NCBI GenBank assembly: GCA_022614705.1
Contig: JAKEIB010000070.1
Span: forward strand, 1-22,409
DNA length: 22,409 nucleotides
Direction: 5' to 3'
From: Planctomycetota bacterium
GTDB lineage: Bacteria > Planctomycetota > Planctomycetia > Pirellulales > Lacipirellulaceae
Shown here: one piece after another, positions 20,766-22,409 of the stretch
Numbering within the stretch: the first letter of the stretch is position 1
Layout of the letters: each line of letters begins with the position of its first letter
The notes under the pieces: generated by a model
The model's database searches: none
What the model was told of the DNA's origin: nothing
Seen by the model: the letters and a program-made list of their open reading frames with translations, nothing else
Position numbers and translations under genes: made by a program

Positions 20766-22409
20766 TTACTGTTGGGCTTCCGGCGCTGGCGCTGGCTCCG
20801 GCGTTGCCGGCGTGGATTCAGCGGTTATCGGAGCAGACTGCGAAGTTTCCGGAGTCGGCTGTTGAGTCTCTGGCGCGGGCGTGCTTTCGCCGCCGCCTTG
20901 ACGCTTGCGGCGATCGGCAAGTTCCTCGACGAAATCCTGCTCGCGGTCGAACTTCTCGATCACTTCCCAGAGCGGGAAGTCGTCGGCAATCGTTTCGTCG
21001 AGCTGGCCCAACACGTCGCGATACTTCTTGACGAAGTCGACCAGGTCTTCGCCGGTCATCGCCTCTTCGTCGAGGATCGTGGGGAACTCGTCGATCACCA
21101 GCCGCCACTTGGCGAAGCCTTCGTCATACAACCGCTTGGCGGTACGCGGATCGGCGTCGTTGTCGATGGCCTTTCGCGCTTCGAACATGAGTCGGCGGGC
21201 TTCGAGGGCGTTGGTGGTCTGCTCGAAATCGGCGCGCGTTTGCCAGTAGTCGTAATTGGCGTCGCGTTTGTAATTTCCCGTGAACTGCAGCTGCTGATCC
21301 TTGCGTTCCAGTTCGCTCGCCAGTTGCTGCGCCTCGCGGCCATGCTCCGGCGCATCCAGCATCACGCGCTCGGCCACGTCGCGGTCCGTAATCCTCATCT
21401 TCTGATCGAGCTGATAACGCCGATCGGCCTGTTCCGGCTTGACCTTGTCCATGGGCGTATCGAGCAACTGGCGCTCGTCGGGCGTGAGCGCTTCGCGCTT
21501 CTGCGTGAGCAGCTTGTCGCGCGTTCCCGGCAGCAGGGCGTCGAGCTTGGCGCGCAGTTCGGCGAGCTCTTTTTCCAGCCGCGGCTCGGAGCCCAGTTGA
21601 AGTTTGACGCCCGTCGAGTGCTCGATCACGATATTGCCGAATTGGCGCCATTCCTCGGCCGCCTTGATCCACGCGCGGCGCGCCTTCTCGAACGAGCCTT
21701 CTTCCTCAATCGCCTCGGCATAGTTCATTTGCGACTTGGCCGGGCTGGAGTAGAAGTCGCGCGGGCTCTTGCGACCAAGGGTATGCCCCTTGTTGTCCAC
21801 CGAGTCGATGGCTTTGAGGTACTCTTGCTTACCGACCAACCAGTTGTCGCGTTCATCGGGACTTCGATCGGGCGGATGAAACTGCTCGTCCTCCTTGAAC
21901 AACTTGCGGTACTGTTTGTGCTCGTCGGCCCGGCCGATCTTCTGGCCGATGAACCAGCCGAGATCCCATAAGAGCTGCGGGCTGTCGACGTTGTGCCGCT
22001 CGCCTTCCTTGAGGAACTCGATGCCGCGGCGGACGTAGTAGTAGCGGTCGCGGAAGTCGTCGAATTCCACCGACACGTTATAAGTGAGATTCCATGCCTG
22101 GAATTTCCAGAACGTGATGAAATTCGGCTGCAGCTTGGCGAGCTGTTCGAGCGTGGCAGTGAGGTTCGTCCAGTCTTCGACTTTCTTGTAGTAGTTCGCT
22201 TTTTCCCAGAGCACGTTGACGGCGATGCCGCGCAAGCCGAGCGTGGCCAGCTTGATCGTCTCGCTGGCCGGGTCGACTTCGCCAAGGTTCATCTGGGCGA
22301 GGCCATACTCATTTCGCAGTTGGGCGAGCTTGCCGCCCTCCCTGGTCGTCGTGGCCGGCGCGCTGAGCCACATCATGGCGACGGCCAGCACGGCAATCGC
22401 GACGCCGTA
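20766..22409 (-). CDS. conserved planctomycete-type protein of unknown function (5' end off the right edge)
   Basis: The frame is open to the window edge, so the start is not visible; 547 residues are seen. The visible N-terminus is a hydrophobic helix (VAIAVLAVAMMWL), a likely membrane anchor or signal sequence. The next 200 residues include ETIKLATLGLRGIAVNVLWE, YYKKVEDWTNLTATLEQLAK, LQPNFITFWKFQAWNLTYNV and YYYVRRGIEFLKEG, a helical, TPR-like arrangement. A charged region (LEKELAELRAKLDALLPGTR) and a final domain follow, then a Pro/Thr/Ala/Glu-rich tail (about the last 45 residues). From memory, planctomycete genomes carry close relatives labelled uninformatively (for example 'IRE'); I do not infer a role in iron. 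No catalytic motif is recognised. Confidence 0.75.
   Translation of the reverse strand, partial: YGVAIAVLAVAMMWLSAPATTTREGGKLAQLRNEYGLAQMNLGEVDPASETIKLATLGLRGIAVNVLWEKANYYKKVEDWTNLTATLEQLAKLQPNFITFWKFQAWNLTYNVSVEFDDFRDRYYYVRRGIEFLKEGERHNVDSPQLLWDLGWFIGQKIGRADEHKQYRKLFKEDEQFHPPDRSPDERDNWLVGKQEYLKAIDSVDNKGHTLGRKSPRDFYSSPAKSQMNYAEAIEEEGSFEKARRAWIKAAEEWRQFGNIVIEHSTGVKLQLGSEPRLEKELAELRAKLDALLPGTRDKLLTQKREALTPDERQLLDTPMDKVKPEQADRRYQLDQKMRITDRDVAERVMLDAPEHGREAQQLASELERKDQQLQFTGNYKRDANYDYWQTRADFEQTTNALEARRLMFEARKAIDNDADPRTAKRLYDEGFAKWRLVIDEFPTILDEEAMTGEDLVDFVKKYRDVLGQLDETIADDFPLWEVIEKFDREQDFVEELADRRKRQGGGESTPAPETQQPTPETSQSAPITAESTPATPEPAPAPEAQQ

Overview
The window looks like chromosomal DNA of a planctomycete, probably Pirellulales-like. 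The reasons are a DUF1559 protein with a prepilin-type leader, an extracellular protein carrying the LE-x-R-R-M-M-A-G N-terminal motif typical of planctomycete surface proteins, a membrane-anchored LRR protein starting with the RFSLRTL-type leader, several beta-propeller proteins, GC-rich codon use and mostly weak Shine-Dalgarno sites. The order and genus cannot be fixed from this sequence alone.

Layout. Positions 1-261 hold the last codons of an IS5-family transposase, followed in the same frame by the C-terminal half of a GxxExxY gene. A tRNA-Leu(CAG) gene follows on the minus strand (345-428), then a DUF1559/prepilin-like gene on the minus strand (622-1869) with a strong terminator. A repeat-rich divergent spacer (1870-2405) leads to a plus-strand block: addB (2406-5984), addA (6121-9714), a class II nucleotidyltransferase of the CCA-adding/poly(A) polymerase family (9861-11099), a four-helix membrane protein (11277-11819), a 56-residue coiled-coil protein (11856-12026), a secreted PD40 propeller protein (12165-13076) and a translationally coupled LRR protein (13073-13717). 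After a convergent spacer come three minus-strand genes: a giant secreted protein of eight SdrD-B-like modules plus FG-GAP-like repeats (14302-19248), a seven-bladed secreted WD40 protein (19352-20407), and a conserved-looking planctomycete protein that runs off the right edge (20766-22409).

How they work together. AddB and AddA should form the AddAB helicase-nuclease, which resects double-strand breaks for RecA. The nucleotidyltransferase fits a genome whose tRNA gene here does not encode CCA. The remaining genes are mostly exported or membrane proteins without an obvious shared pathway.

The most striking signal is not a gene. The window is seeded with short palindromic elements of several unrelated families. 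Seven of them lie inside addB and addA as in-frame coding sequence, so both nuclease subunits carry repeat-encoded linker peptides; two (the RGLAHFA...EQNVPVP element) are copies of one element in the same reading frame in both genes. One family also sits in the membrane protein at 11277. A 29-bp-armed inverted repeat built around GAACAGGAGGAAACAGAG occurs three times, each just downstream of a gene. Five-unit heptamer arrays (consensus TCCNTGC) lie at or just before the starts of addB and the giant surface protein. These repeats also extend naive ORF starts, so the starts of addB, the nucleotidyltransferase and the surface protein were moved inward.
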